The translations under genes and the position numbers were made by a program. From Sphingomonas sp. UBA978 (lineage in GTDB: Bacteria > Pseudomonadota > Alphaproteobacteria > Sphingomonadales > Sphingomonadaceae), in contig NZ_DBBS01000012.1 in the NCBI RefSeq assembly GCF_002292295.1, positions 1 to 45,163 on the forward strand: DNA of 45,163 nucleotides. The letters run 5' to 3'. Positions 15,681 through 24,289 of the stretch are shown here, piece after piece; within the stretch, counting starts at the first letter, position 1, and each line of letters opens with the position of its first letter. The notes below the pieces were generated by a model. It did not search any database, was not told where the DNA came from, and saw nothing but the letters and a program-made list of their open reading frames with translations.

Positions 15681-18479
15681 TCACGGCACGATGCCGTAGC
15701 GTTTATAGTCGTCGTCGATCCGCGGGCGCATCGTGCGCGCGGCGATCAGGTCGCGCTTGCCCTCCGGCTTGCCCTGCTTGCCCAGGATGATGCCGCGCAT
15801 GTACAGGCTCGCTGCCTGATCGGGTTCGATGTCCAGCGCGGCGTTCAGATCGGCGAGCGCATCGTCCATCCGGTTGAGCCGGTAGAACACCATCGCCCGG
15901 CTATCGAGCGCGGCCACCGTCGAATCGCTCAGCTCGATCGACCGCGTGCAATCCTTCAATGCGGTGTCGAGCGCGACGTTCAGCGTCCCCTTGATCCAGC
16001 ACCGACCGTTGAGCAGTTGAGGATTGCCGGGGCTCGCCGCCACCGCCTGGTCGATCGCGAGAATCGCGGCATCCCGGTCGCCGGTTTGCGCCAGCACGTC
16101 CGCCTTCAGCGCGATCATCGCCGCCTTGCTCTTGCCGCCGGCGTCGATCCGCGGCTGGATGAGGTCGAGCGCCGCATCCTTCTCGCCGCGCTCGGCGCGC
16201 AGCATCGCCAGCTGCCGCACGATGGCGTCGGACGACGGATCGAGGGCCTGCGCCGCGATCAGGTCGGCCAGCGCCTTGTCCCGGTCGCCGCCCTCCTGAT
16301 ACAGCCGCGCGCGCCAGGTGTAACTGTCGACGTCCGGCGTGATCGCGATCGCGCGGCCGATGTCGGCGATCGCCTTGGGCCGGTCGTAGATCTGCTCCCA
16401 GAACCATGCGCGGTTGGTATAGGCGGTCGCCTCCCCCGGCGCGTCGGCGACACCGCGATCGTACAGCGCCGTCATCGCCGCGAAGCCGCCTGCGCGCTTC
16501 GCCGCGTCGATCCGCGCATATTGGCCCGGCAGGTCGGTCGGGGCGACGATGGTCAGCAGCCGATTCTTCGCCGCCGCGATCGCCGCGCGGTTGGCCGCGA
16601 TCTCCGCCGCGGGCAACTCGATACCGGTCGCGATGCTGCTGTCGTCCAGCGTCACCACGCCGCCCTCCTGGCGGACGCTGCGGATCAGCGTGACGCCCGC
16701 CATCGGTGTGGCGAAGCTTCGGTCGCCCTCCAGCGTATAGCCCTTGCCGCCATCGGGCAGGCGAATGCGCGTCACCGCGCGATAATGCGCGCTGTCGCCG
16801 GTCGATACCGGCAGCGCGGCCCAGGCGGTGCGGGTCCGGTCGGGCTCGAAGGTCATCTGGCCGACCACCTTGTCGATCACGCTGCGGAACCGCTGGTCCG
16901 TCCGCGTCCAGTCCGGATAGGCGACGCCGGTGATCCTGACCGTCGCCGTGCCGGTGACCGGGTCGAAGCCGAGCGTGCGGTCGACGATCGTGGCGGTGCC
17001 GACCAGCCCCTCGCTCATCTTGACCGCCATCGCCTTGAGCTCGTCCGTGCTCGCCTGCGCCTGCGCCGCCTGGATCATCTGCGCCAGCCGCCCGCGCATC
17101 GTCACCGTCGCGGTCACCGGCGCGGGAAGGCCGACTCCCGCGGTTTCGTCCAGATCGATCGCCGCCTCGACGTCGGGCCGCGCATGCGGGCGCTTCGGCA
17201 TCGCGACCAGCGCCGCGCCATCCGCCCGCACCGGCAGCACCCAGCCGAAGTTCGGCACGTCGCGCAGATCGGCCAGCCGCGCGCCCGAATCGGTGCCGTC
17301 GAGCCACAGCGTCTCGCCCCCGACGGTCGCCTTCACCAGGATATGGTCGAACGCGCCCGGCGTCGGCAACCGCTCCGGCACCAGATCGCCCAGAGTGCTG
17401 TTCGCCTGCACCGGCTCGGCCGCGATATCCAGCCCGCGCAGCAACGCGAGCAGCATCAGCGTCTTCGCCTTGCAATCGCCATAGCGCAACGCCCAGGTCT
17501 GCGCCGGGCTCTGCGGCTGGTAATTGCCCTGGTCCATGCCGTTGAACAGATAGCGCACCTGTTCCTGCACCAGCCGCAGCGCCGCCGCGGTCCGCACCAT
17601 CGGGTCGGCATCCGCCGCCCTGATCTTCGCCAGCTCCGCGGCCAGCGGGCTGTCCGGCGCGATCACGCCGTCGGTGGCATAGAGCGGCGCCATCACCTTC
17701 GACACCCCGGCCCAGTCGGCGAAGCTGGTCGCCTCCAGCACGGTGAGCTTGCGGAACCGCGCCGGAACATCGTTCGGCAGGTCGGGCTGTTTGGCGAGCG
17801 GCAGCAGGATCGTGATCTCGCGATAGCCGCCGGCGGTCGTCTCCACCGGCCTGGCCGCATCGGCATAGAAGCGCCAGCGCACCGGATCGGCCGCCGGCCA
17901 CAACAGCCGGGTGCGGGCATAGCCGATCTTCAGCGGCGCGGCGGGCAGGCCCTGAAAGCCCTGCACCTGCCCCTTCAGCACCGCATCCTTGCGCGTGATC
18001 GACGAGGTGATGTGCAGCACGTCGCCGACGCGCAGTCCCTCCACCGCCATCGTCGCGGTCAGCATGCCGTCGAGCTGACGCTGCTCCAGCTGCCGTTCGC
18101 GGCGCAGGACGTCGAACGCCTTGCCCGATGTCAACAGGTCGATGTGCTCGGTGCCGCGCACGATCTCGGCGCGATGGACGATCAGGTCGCCCGCCGCCGG
18201 CTGCCATTGCAGCGTCACCGTGCCCGCCTGCCCCAGCATCTCCGTCGTCGCGATCCGCGAGGCGATGTCGGAATATTGCCAGACCTCGCCACCCTCCAGC
18301 CGCTGCTGGTTGTCGAGCAGCAGCAGGACCGGCGAATCGGGCGTGATCGCCGCGGTATCGATCGCCGGCGCCGGCTTCACCCAGGCGGGTGCGGGCTGGT
18401 AGATGACCTTGTCCGCGGCATGCGCCGCCCAGCTGGTGGAACCGAACAGCGCCAAAAGCGCCAGCCGCCGCGTCGTCAT
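15681..18479 (-). CDS. Exported DUF3857-transglutaminase-like protein with C-terminal TPR repeats
   Basis: The product is 932 residues from the ATG at 18479, which gives a clean signal peptide (MTTRRLALLALFGSTSWAAHA, cleavage near 21). The long upstream open frame overlaps uvrC and is not coding. Residues about 60-230 are a DUF3857 beta domain; a transglutaminase-like core follows with Cys336 in YGDCKAK, a histidine in AFDHILVKA and an aspartate in WLDGTDSG, so the Cys-His-Asp triad looks intact. The last 270 residues are TPR helices (for example YTNRAWFWEQIYDRPKAIADIGRAI). Such proteins are periplasmic; peptide or amide-group processing is likely, but the substrate is not known. It stands alone between uvrC and the deacetylase pair. 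Confidence 0.88.
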   Translation of the reverse strand: MTTRRLALLALFGSTSWAAHAADKVIYQPAPAWVKPAPAIDTAAITPDSPVLLLLDNQQRLEGGEVWQYSDIASRIATTEMLGQAGTVTLQWQPAAGDLIVHRAEIVRGTEHIDLLTSGKAFDVLRRERQLEQRQLDGMLTATMAVEGLRVGDVLHITSSITRKDAVLKGQVQGFQGLPAAPLKIGYARTRLLWPAADPVRWRFYADAARPVETTAGGYREITILLPLAKQPDLPNDVPARFRKLTVLEATSFADWAGVSKVMAPLYATDGVIAPDSPLAAELAKIRAADADPMVRTAAALRLVQEQVRYLFNGMDQGNYQPQSPAQTWALRYGDCKAKTLMLLALLRGLDIAAEPVQANSTLGDLVPERLPTPGAFDHILVKATVGGETLWLDGTDSGARLADLRDVPNFGWVLPVRADGAALVAMPKRPHARPDVEAAIDLDETAGVGLPAPVTATVTMRGRLAQMIQAAQAQASTDELKAMAVKMSEGLVGTATIVDRTLGFDPVTGTATVRITGVAYPDWTRTDQRFRSVIDKVVGQMTFEPDRTRTAWAALPVSTGDSAHYRAVTRIRLPDGGKGYTLEGDRSFATPMAGVTLIRSVRQEGGVVTLDDSSIATGIELPAAEIAANRAAIAAAKNRLLTIVAPTDLPGQYARIDAAKRAGGFAAMTALYDRGVADAPGEATAYTNRAWFWEQIYDRPKAIADIGRAIAITPDVDSYTWRARLYQEGGDRDKALADLIAAQALDPSSDAIVRQLAMLRAERGEKDAALDLIQPRIDAGGKSKAAMIALKADVLAQTGDRDAAILAIDQAVAASPGNPQLLNGRCWIKGTLNVALDTALKDCTRSIELSDSTVAALDSRAMVFYRLNRMDDALADLNAALDIEPDQAASLYMRGIILGKQGKPEGKRDLIAARTMRPRIDDDYKRYGIVP

Positions 18480-18562
18480 CTCTACACTGTCCCCCTGTAC
18501 TGCGACCAGTCTAGCGACCGGCGGTGCAGCGACAATGGAGAAACGGCGGAGATCTGCGGGAT

Positions 18563-20494
18563 TCAGCGCGCGTGATAGAAGTCGTAGACCTGCTGTGCGA
18601 CCCCCGCCGACACGCCCGGCGCCTTCTTCAGGTCTTCCAGACTGGCGTTGCGGACCGCGCGGCCGGTGCCGAAATGCATCAGCAGCGCTTTCTTGCGGGC
18701 CGGACCGATGCCGGGAACTTCGTCTAAGGGACTGGCACCAATGGCTTTCGACCGTTTGTCGCGGTGCGCGCCGATCGCGAAGCGGTGCACCTCGTCGCGC
18801 AGCCGCTGGAGGTAGAAGAGCACCGGCGCGTTGACCGGCAGCTGGAATTCGCGCCCGTCGAGCATGTGGAACACCTCGCGCCCGTCGCGGCCGTGATGCG
18901 GCCCCTTGGCGACGCCGACCATGCACACGTCCTCGATGCCCAGGTCCTCCAGCACCGCCTTCGCCGCATTGAGCTGCGGCCGGCCGCCGTCGATCAGCAC
19001 GAGGTCCGGCCACGTCCCGTCATCGCGATCGGGCGCCTCATCCAGTTGGCGGGCGAAACGGCGGCGGAACACTTCGCGCATCATGCCGACGTCGCTGTCG
19101 GTCGCCGCCTCGTTCCCCTTGATGTTGAACTTGCGATACTGGCCCTTGCGGAACCCCTCCGGCCCGGCGACGACCATCGCGCCGAGCGCGTTGGTCCCCT
19201 GGATATGGCTGTTGTCATAGACCTCGATCCGGTCGGGCGGCTCCGCAAGATCGAACAGGTCGGCGACCTCGCGCAGCAGCCGCGCTTGCGTCGTGCTCTC
19301 CGCCAGCCGCCGTTCCAGCGCCTCGATCGCGTTGCGCTTCGCCTGCTCCATCAGCCGGCGGCGGTCGCCGCGCTGCGGCACCGACAGCGCGACCTTGTAG
19401 CCGGCGCGCTCGCCCAGCGCCTCGCCGAGCAGCGCGCCTTCGCTGAGGTCGCGGTCGAGCAGGATCGTCTTGGGCGGCGGCACCTCCTCGTAGAATTGGG
19501 TGAGGAAGCTCGCCAGCACCTCGTCCTCCGGCACCTCGTTGGTATGCTGCGGAAAGAAGCTGCGATGCCCCCAGTTCTGGCCACCGCGGATGAAGAACGC
19601 CTGGATGCCCATCGTCCCGTCCTTGCACGCCAGCGCGAAGACGTCGGCATCCCCGACCCCCTCCGCGTTGATCGCCTGCGACCCCTGAACGAACGTAAGC
19701 GCCTTCAGCCGGTCGCGCAGCAGCGCGGCCAGTTCGAAATCCATATTCTCCGCCGCGGCCTGCATCTGCGCGCCGAGCTTCGCCTGTACCTTGGTCGACT
19801 TGCCGCCCAGGAAGTCGCGGCAATCGTCGACCAGTTCCTTATACTCGTCCTTGCTCACCCGGCCGACACAGGGCGCCGAACAGCGCTTGATCTGGTAGAG
19901 CAGGCACGGCCGGTCGCGCGTCTTGAAGAAGCCGTCGGTGCACGACCGCAGCAGGAACAGCTTCTGCAAGGCATTCAGCGTGTTGTTGACGCTGCCCGCG
20001 CTGGCGAACGGGCCGTAGTAATTCCCGGCCGCGCGCCGCGCACCGCGGTGTTTCTGCACCCGCGGGAAATCATGGTCGCCGCGCAACAGGATGAAGGGGA
20101 ACGACTTGTCGTCGCGCAGCAGCACATTGTACGCGGGCCGGTAGCGCTTGATGAGCTGCGCCTCGAGCAGCAGCGCCTCCGCCTCGTTGTTGGTGGTGAC
20201 GATCGTCATCGACCGGGTCTGCGCGATCATCCGCTGCAGCCGTTTGGTCAGCCCCTTCACCTGCGTGTAATTGGCGACCCGCTGCTTCAGCGACCGCGCC
20301 TTACCGACGTACAGCACGTCGCCCTTGGCATCGTGCATCCGGTAGACGCCGGAGCGCGTCGGCAGCGTTTGCAGCACGTTACGGATCGCGGCGATCCCCG
20401 CCTCCAGATCCGGCGTATCGGACCCGCGGACGGTATAGGTGGCGCGTTCTTCGTTGAATCGATCGGGCGGACCGTAGGACGACATCCCCGCCAT
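18563..20494 (-). CDS. uvrC: Excinuclease ABC subunit C
   Basis: UvrC makes both incisions around a DNA lesion in nucleotide excision repair. The 643-residue product has the GIY-YIG nuclease at about residues 45-125 (SGVYRMHDAKGDVLYVGKA), a four-cysteine-rich stretch (PCLLYQIKRCSAPC), the UVR motif interacting with UvrB (about 235-270), the RNase H-like 5' nuclease with YDNSHIQGT and LVLIDGGRPQL, and helix-hairpin-helix motifs at the end (EVPGIGPARKKALL). The N-terminus is about 30 residues longer than average. The start could be the ATG at 20494 or the one at 20485 (MSSYGPP); the second has a ggcgggg stretch just before it. Confidence 0.96.
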   Translation of the reverse strand: MAGMSSYGPPDRFNEERATYTVRGSDTPDLEAGIAAIRNVLQTLPTRSGVYRMHDAKGDVLYVGKARSLKQRVANYTQVKGLTKRLQRMIAQTRSMTIVTTNNEAEALLLEAQLIKRYRPAYNVLLRDDKSFPFILLRGDHDFPRVQKHRGARRAAGNYYGPFASAGSVNNTLNALQKLFLLRSCTDGFFKTRDRPCLLYQIKRCSAPCVGRVSKDEYKELVDDCRDFLGGKSTKVQAKLGAQMQAAAENMDFELAALLRDRLKALTFVQGSQAINAEGVGDADVFALACKDGTMGIQAFFIRGGQNWGHRSFFPQHTNEVPEDEVLASFLTQFYEEVPPPKTILLDRDLSEGALLGEALGERAGYKVALSVPQRGDRRRLMEQAKRNAIEALERRLAESTTQARLLREVADLFDLAEPPDRIEVYDNSHIQGTNALGAMVVAGPEGFRKGQYRKFNIKGNEAATDSDVGMMREVFRRRFARQLDEAPDRDDGTWPDLVLIDGGRPQLNAAKAVLEDLGIEDVCMVGVAKGPHHGRDGREVFHMLDGREFQLPVNAPVLFYLQRLRDEVHRFAIGAHRDKRSKAIGASPLDEVPGIGPARKKALLMHFGTGRAVRNASLEDLKKAPGVSAGVAQQVYDFYHAR

Positions 20495-20552
20495 GTAGGA
20501 GTCGCGGCAGGTGCAGGCTAGGGGCCAGCGTCGCTAACGCTTTCTCGCCGGT

Positions 20553-21005
20553 TCAGCGCCCACTCGGCAGCGCCCGCCGCACTTCGACCTTCTTCGGGGG
20601 TGGCGGTGCGCTCCCGCCGATCGCCGCCAGATCGGTCGCGACCTTCTCCAGCAGCGCCGCAGACATCTGCCCGCCGCTCAGCGGCGCCAGCTTGCGCAGC
20701 GACAGCGCCTTGAACTTCGGCAGATTCTCGTCTTCGCTCAATCCCGGCACGTCGCGGTCGAGAATCGCCTTCGCGCGCGGATCGGCGATCAGCGCCGCGA
20801 TCGGCGTGTCGAGCGAGAAACCGCCGGCCGCGGCGGGCGGGACGACCACCGGCTCGGTCGATGCGGGCACGGGCGCCGGCTCGGCCGGCTCGGCGACGCT
20901 GTCGTCCACCGGCAGGTCGAGCGCGAACCGGTCGGCGGCGGCTGCCGCAGCGGAGGGGGATTGCGCCTGACCGCCGATCAGCAACACGGAAAGCAGGATC
21001 GACAT
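20553..21005 (-). CDS. Small exported protein with a DTPIAALIADPRAKAIL module
   Basis: This 150-residue protein starts at the ATG at 21005 behind a good GAGGTGG ribosome-binding site. It has a signal-like N-terminus (MSILLSVLLIGGQAQS), a Pro/Ala/Glu linker at about 30-65, and a C-terminal module: DTPIAALIADPRAKAILDRD, VPGLSED, LSLRKLAPLSGG. I recall similar modules at the ends of secreted enzymes from sphingomonads and as small stand-alone proteins, which suggests a binding or anchoring role, but I know no function. No enzyme motif is visible. It lies between uvrC and the SMR exporter on the same strand. Confidence 0.7.
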   Translation of the reverse strand: MSILLSVLLIGGQAQSPSAAAAAADRFALDLPVDDSVAEPAEPAPVPASTEPVVVPPAAAGGFSLDTPIAALIADPRAKAILDRDVPGLSEDENLPKFKALSLRKLAPLSGGQMSAALLEKVATDLAAIGGSAPPPPKKVEVRRALPSGR

Positions 21006-21079
21006 CGCAACCACCTCGCCCAGCGTCCGCGGGGCGGCGGACGGCCGCCTGTGTAGCACGCCGGTCGCCGCGGGAAAGC

Positions 21080-21400
21080 TCAGGCTTGCGCGAACATCTT
21101 GGTGCCGACGATGCCAATCACGGTCAGCGCCATGAAGCCCGCCTGCACCACGCTCACCCGGTCGCCGAACAGCAGCATGCCGCCGATGATGACGCCGACC
21201 GCGCCACAGCCGGTCCACACCGCATAGGCCGTCCCGGTAGGCAGGCCGCGCATCGCCAGCGCGAGCAGGCCCATGTTCACGAACGACAGGATGATCGGCA
21301 CGCTCGACGCCTGCCACGTCGCCAGCGTCGCCGCCCATTTCAGGCTCAACGCCCAGCAGATTTCGGTGAACACGGCGACGGCGAGGATGACCCACGGCAT
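21080..21400 (-). CDS. gdx: SMR-family guanidinium exporter (Gdx/SugE type)
   Basis: The 106-residue protein has four membrane helices and the central glutamate (Glu13 in FTEICWALSLKWA) that couples proton import to export. The WALSLK context, GTAYAVWTGCGAVG and the final IVGTKMF resemble SugE/Gdx proteins rather than the EmrE/Qac drug pumps, so the preferred substrate is likely guanidinium. These proteins work as antiparallel dimers from one gene, so a single copy is enough. I searched the upstream strand by eye for a guanidine riboswitch and saw none that I could defend. Confidence 0.87.
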   Translation of the reverse strand: MPWVILAVAVFTEICWALSLKWAATLATWQASSVPIILSFVNMGLLALAMRGLPTGTAYAVWTGCGAVGVIIGGMLLFGDRVSVVQAGFMALTVIGIVGTKMFAQA

Positions 21401-21471
21401 GGAGCTGACTCCAGAGCGGGCTCGGATGACACTACAGCGCCGGAAACCCGGGAAGAGACGCTGTCAGAAAG

Positions 21472-21611
21472 GCGATCCTCCCCGGCCCGGGGAGGGCGCG
21501 GCGCACCGGCGCCGACGAAGGGGAATTGCGGCAAACGATGCCGCGTGTGGAGAGTTCCCTCCACGCCGGCCGGGCCGGCGACCGTCCTCTCCGTGGCGGG
21601 GAGGATCGGGA
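21472..21611. repeat. Composite inverted-repeat spacer between ATP synthase operon and gdx
   Basis: A left arm at about 21472-21500 (GCGATCCTCCCCGGCCCGGG) recurs as an imperfect reverse complement at about 21581-21611. Between the arms are two more hairpins: GTGGAG with CTCCAC at about 21546-21563, and GCCGGC with GCCGGC near 21566-21580. The block holds no gene. It follows the last F0 gene on the minus strand and precedes gdx, so it could end the ATP synthase transcript or act as a REP-like element. Confidence 0.6.
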
Positions 21612-21612
21612 C

Positions 21613-22245
21613 TCAGTTCAGCCGGTTCAGGCCCGAAATCGAACGGTCGATCATCGCCTTGTCGGCGCCGGCATCGTGATGCTCGGCGATCAGCACCGCC
21701 GCCGCCTTCGCCGCAGTGTCGGCGGCAATCGCGCGGACCTCGGCGATCGCATTGCGCTCGGCCGCCGCGATCTTGTCCTCGGCGCGCTTGGCGCGGCGGG
21801 CCATCAGCTCTTCCGCGTCGTGCTTCGCCTTGGCGATGATCTGGTTGGCTTCCTGCTGCGCATGCTGGCGCATCGTTGCGGCATCGGCCTCGGCGGCCTT
21901 CGCCTTCGCCTCATATTCGGCACGCAGCGCCTCGGCCTGCGCGCGCAGCGCCTTGGCCTCGTCGAGCTGCGCCCGCACGCCGGCGATCTGCTTGTCGAGC
22001 GTCGCGGCGATCTTCGCCGGCACCTTGACGATCAGCATGCCGACCAGCACGACCAGCGCCGCGATGCCCACCCAGCCGGTGGTGTTGAAGCCCAGCGCGG
22101 TCGCCTCGGCGACATGCTCGGCACCCGGTTCGGACACGTTGGCGGTCAATTGGCTGCCGTCGCGCACGTCGCGCGGCTGCAGGTTTTCCGACGACGCGGC
22201 ATCCGCCAGGTTCGCCGCAACGGTGTTGCTCGCTGGATTAGCCAT
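21613..22245 (-). CDS. atpF: F0 ATP synthase subunit b
   Basis: The product is 210 residues from the ATG at 22245, with GGAGG nine bases upstream. It has a 60-residue N-terminal extension before a single membrane helix (about 72-90, WVGIAALVVLVGMLIV) and then a long Ala/Glu/Lys coiled coil (KALRAQAEALRAEYEAKAKAAEAD) that forms the peripheral stalk tying F1 to subunit a. The gene order c, b', b is usual for this bacterial class and the longer second protein corresponds to b. Its start overlaps the end of the previous gene by eight bases. F1 genes are not in the window. Confidence 0.9.
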   Translation of the reverse strand: MANPASNTVAANLADAASSENLQPRDVRDGSQLTANVSEPGAEHVAEATALGFNTTGWVGIAALVVLVGMLIVKVPAKIAATLDKQIAGVRAQLDEAKALRAQAEALRAEYEAKAKAAEADAATMRQHAQQEANQIIAKAKHDAEELMARRAKRAEDKIAAAERNAIAEVRAIAADTAAKAAAVLIAEHHDAGADKAMIDRSISGLNRLN

Positions 22246-22732
22246 GAGCGTTGGTCCTCCGCACCGCATCCGCGGCGGCATCGATGCCGACGGTCAGGCC
22301 CGACACCTTGGTCACCAGTTCCTGCGCCACTTCCGCGGCGACGGTCTGGAGGTTGAGCATCGCATGGGCCTTGGCATTGCCGACCGCGAGGTCGTGGTGC
22401 GCCAGCCGTTCGGCGAGCTCCGCATCCGCGGACTTCACCTGGCTCTCGGACGCCTTGGCGGCCTGCACCTTGGCGGCGCTGGTTTCGGCGAGCGCGGCGG
22501 CGCGCGCCTCGTCCATCTTCAGGCGCCACGCCGCTTCCACCGTATCGGCGGAAAGGCGGGCCTGTTCGGCCGCGGCAAGGTCGGCCGCGATCTGGCCTTC
22601 ACGCGCGTCCACGGTCGCGATGACCCGTGGCACCATCATCTTGCCGATCCCGAAATACAGGATGCCGAACGTGATGAGCAGCCAGAAGATCTGCGAGGCG
22701 TAGGTGGCGGCGATCTGCGAAATCTGAGGCAT
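22238..22732 (-). CDS. atpF2: F0 ATP synthase subunit b'
   Basis: The 164-residue protein starts MPQISQIAATYASQIFWLLITFGILYFG, the typical b' opening with the membrane helix at about residues 14-32, followed by a long charged coiled coil. Two different b-type subunits (b and b') form a heterodimeric peripheral stalk in alphaproteobacteria and photosynthetic bacteria. Which one carries which symbol is convention; I base it on position right after atpE and on the PQ...SQIFWL motif. Confidence 0.88.
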   Translation of the reverse strand: MPQISQIAATYASQIFWLLITFGILYFGIGKMMVPRVIATVDAREGQIAADLAAAEQARLSADTVEAAWRLKMDEARAAALAETSAAKVQAAKASESQVKSADAELAERLAHHDLAVGNAKAHAMLNLQTVAAEVAQELVTKVSGLTVGIDAAADAVRRTNAHG

Positions 22733-22761
22733 TGAAGACCTTTTACGCGACCCGATTCACC

Positions 22762-22784
22762 CGCCGGGCGCGAGACGCCCGGCG
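22762..22784 (-). terminator. Perfect 9-bp hairpin between atpE and the b' gene
   Basis: CGCCGGGCG and CGCCCGGCG flank a five-base CGAGA loop, just after the atpE stop on the minus strand. No T-run follows. In ATP synthase operons an intercistronic structure here could stabilise or partly end the atpE message, which fits the need for many c subunits per enzyme. The effect is inferred. Confidence 0.55.
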
Positions 22785-22797
22785 TGGAACCCGATAG

Positions 22798-23025
22798 TTA
22801 GGCGACGAACAGCAGGATAATCATCGTCACGAAGGCGAGCAGGCCGAGCAGCTCGGCGCCCGCGAAACCGATGAACAGGCGGCCCTGCTGGCTGTCCGCG
22901 GCGCCCGGATTGCGCAGCGCGCCCTCGAGGAACTTGGCGAACACGTTGCCCACGCCGAGCGAGGCGAGGCCCATGCCGATCGCGGCCAGACCGGCACCGA
23001 TCATCTTGGCGGCTTCTGCGTCCAT
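22798..23025 (-). CDS. atpE: F0 ATP synthase subunit c
   Basis: The 75-residue proteolipid has two membrane helices joined by the polar loop LRNPGAADSQ, which contacts F1. Helix one is Gly/Ala-rich (AGLAAIGMGLASLGVG), and Glu58 in helix two (FAGAELLGLL) is the proton-binding carboxylate. Helices of this type form the rotor ring. The residues point to a proton-driven enzyme; I see no sodium-ligand set. It sits between atpB and the b' gene, with a strong hairpin just downstream. Confidence 0.97.
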   Translation of the reverse strand: MDAEAAKMIGAGLAAIGMGLASLGVGNVFAKFLEGALRNPGAADSQQGRLFIGFAGAELLGLLAFVTMIILLFVA

Positions 23026-23068
23026 TTCAAAACTCCCGTATCAAATTCAGTTGGTTGGAACGTAAAAC

Positions 23069-23860
23069 TCAGTGCAGGTTGACGGCGTCGTTCAGATAGA
23101 CGCTCGTCAGCAGCGCAAAGACATAGGCCTGGATCGCAGCGACCAGCAGCTCGAGCAGCGTGATGCCGATCATCAGCAGGAAGCTGGGCAGCGAAACGAG
23201 CAGGCCGTAACCGATGCCGAGGTTCAAGCCGCTGATGACGAACGCCGCCAGCACCTTGAGCAGAATATGCCCCGCGGTCATCGCGACGAACAGTCGCAGG
23301 CCGAGGCTGAAGGGGCGCACCAGGAAGCTCATCAGCTCGACGACGAAGATCAGCGGGATCATCAGCGCGGGGGTGCCGTGCGGCACGAACAGGCTGAAGA
23401 AGTGGAAGCCATGCTTGCCGAAGCCGACGATCAGGACGATTCCGAAGCTGATGATCGCCAGCACGCCGGTGACGGTCAGGTGGCTGGTGATCGTGAACGG
23501 ATGCCAGCCCGGGACGACGCCGACCGGGGTCAGGCCCCAGATGTTGGCGAACAGGATGAACATGAACAACGAGAAGACATAGGGGACGAAGCGCTTGCCC
23601 TGCGGCCCGATGTTCGACGTCAGCATGTTGGAGACGAAGCCGGTGAACCCCTCCACCGCGGCCTGCCAGCGGCCGGGAACCAGCTCGCGCTTCATCCCAC
23701 CCAACATGAAAAGCCACAAGCTGACAAGCGTAATGACCATCCACAACGCGGAGTTGGTGAACGAGATGTCGTAACCCGCGACGACCCAATGCCGACCGAA
23801 CAAAGGTTCGATCAGGAACTGGTGCATCGGATCGATCTTGCTGCCCGATTCTGCCGCCAC
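23069..23860 (-). CDS. atpB: F0 ATP synthase subunit a
   Basis: I choose the GTG at 23860 (263 residues) because it gives the alphaproteobacterial opening VAAESGSKIDPMHQF and is preceded by GAAGG; a shorter ATG start at the MHQF methionine is possible. Several membrane helices are clear. The essential channel arginine is Arg189 in RPFSLGLRLFVAM, and the last helix has the ITLLELLVAAIQAYVFALL motif. The protein forms the proton half-channels beside the c-ring. It is separated from atpI by about 35 bp. Confidence 0.95.
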   Translation of the reverse strand: MAAESGSKIDPMHQFLIEPLFGRHWVVAGYDISFTNSALWMVITLVSLWLFMLGGMKRELVPGRWQAAVEGFTGFVSNMLTSNIGPQGKRFVPYVFSLFMFILFANIWGLTPVGVVPGWHPFTITSHLTVTGVLAIISFGIVLIVGFGKHGFHFFSLFVPHGTPALMIPLIFVVELMSFLVRPFSLGLRLFVAMTAGHILLKVLAAFVISGLNLGIGYGLLVSLPSFLLMIGITLLELLVAAIQAYVFALLTSVYLNDAVNLH

Positions 23861-23895
23861 TTGGGCCTTCGCTCCCTGATACGACAAACGCCCGG

Positions 23896-24216
23896 TTATT
23901 CCGGGCGCTCGCCTGCAATCCGAATGATCTGCCTGAACGCGACAGCGATTCCGAGGAACAGCATCACGATCAGTGCCCAGGGCGTCGTGCCGAACCAGCG
24001 GTCTATGCACCAGCCGATCAGAGCACTGCCGACGAGGCTTCCGATCAGGGCGGCGAGCACGCGATTGCCGAGCGAGTATCCCGCATCGGCCGTCGGCGCC
24101 CCCTGCCCCGTCCGCAACGCTTCCTGATGCCGGGCTTCCTTCAGCCGCTCGTCGAGCGCGGAAAGCCGCGGATCGTCCGCGCTGGTGAAGTCTCGTCCGG
24201 TATCCTCGTCCGCCAC
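23896..24216 (-). CDS. atpI: AtpI/AtpZ-family ATP synthase assembly protein
   Basis: I pick the GTG at 24216, with GAGG seven bases before it, giving 106 residues; the longer open frame upstream contains the operon promoter. The N-terminal half is charged and cytoplasmic (DPRLSALDERLKEARHQEA), followed by two membrane helices with NRVLAALIGSLVGSALIGWCIDRWFGTTPWALIVMLFLGIAVAFR, which is the AtpI/AtpZ pattern. It helps c-ring assembly and magnesium handling in related species. It is the first gene of the F0 operon. Confidence 0.85.
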   Translation of the reverse strand: MADEDTGRDFTSADDPRLSALDERLKEARHQEALRTGQGAPTADAGYSLGNRVLAALIGSLVGSALIGWCIDRWFGTTPWALIVMLFLGIAVAFRQIIRIAGERPE

Positions 24217-24289
24217 GCGCCATCCTCGCCTGTATCGTTCAGCCGGGGGAGAAAACGCGTAGGGCGAGCGATCCCGCCAAGGCGAGGTC

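Noticed and set aside
18480..19013. N-terminal extension of the DUF3857 protein frame
   Set aside because: It overlaps uvrC in another frame; the ATG at 18479 gives a clean signal peptide.
21401..21471. Guanidine riboswitch upstream of gdx
   Set aside because: No pair of ACGR-loop hairpins and no recognisable ykkC-type core.
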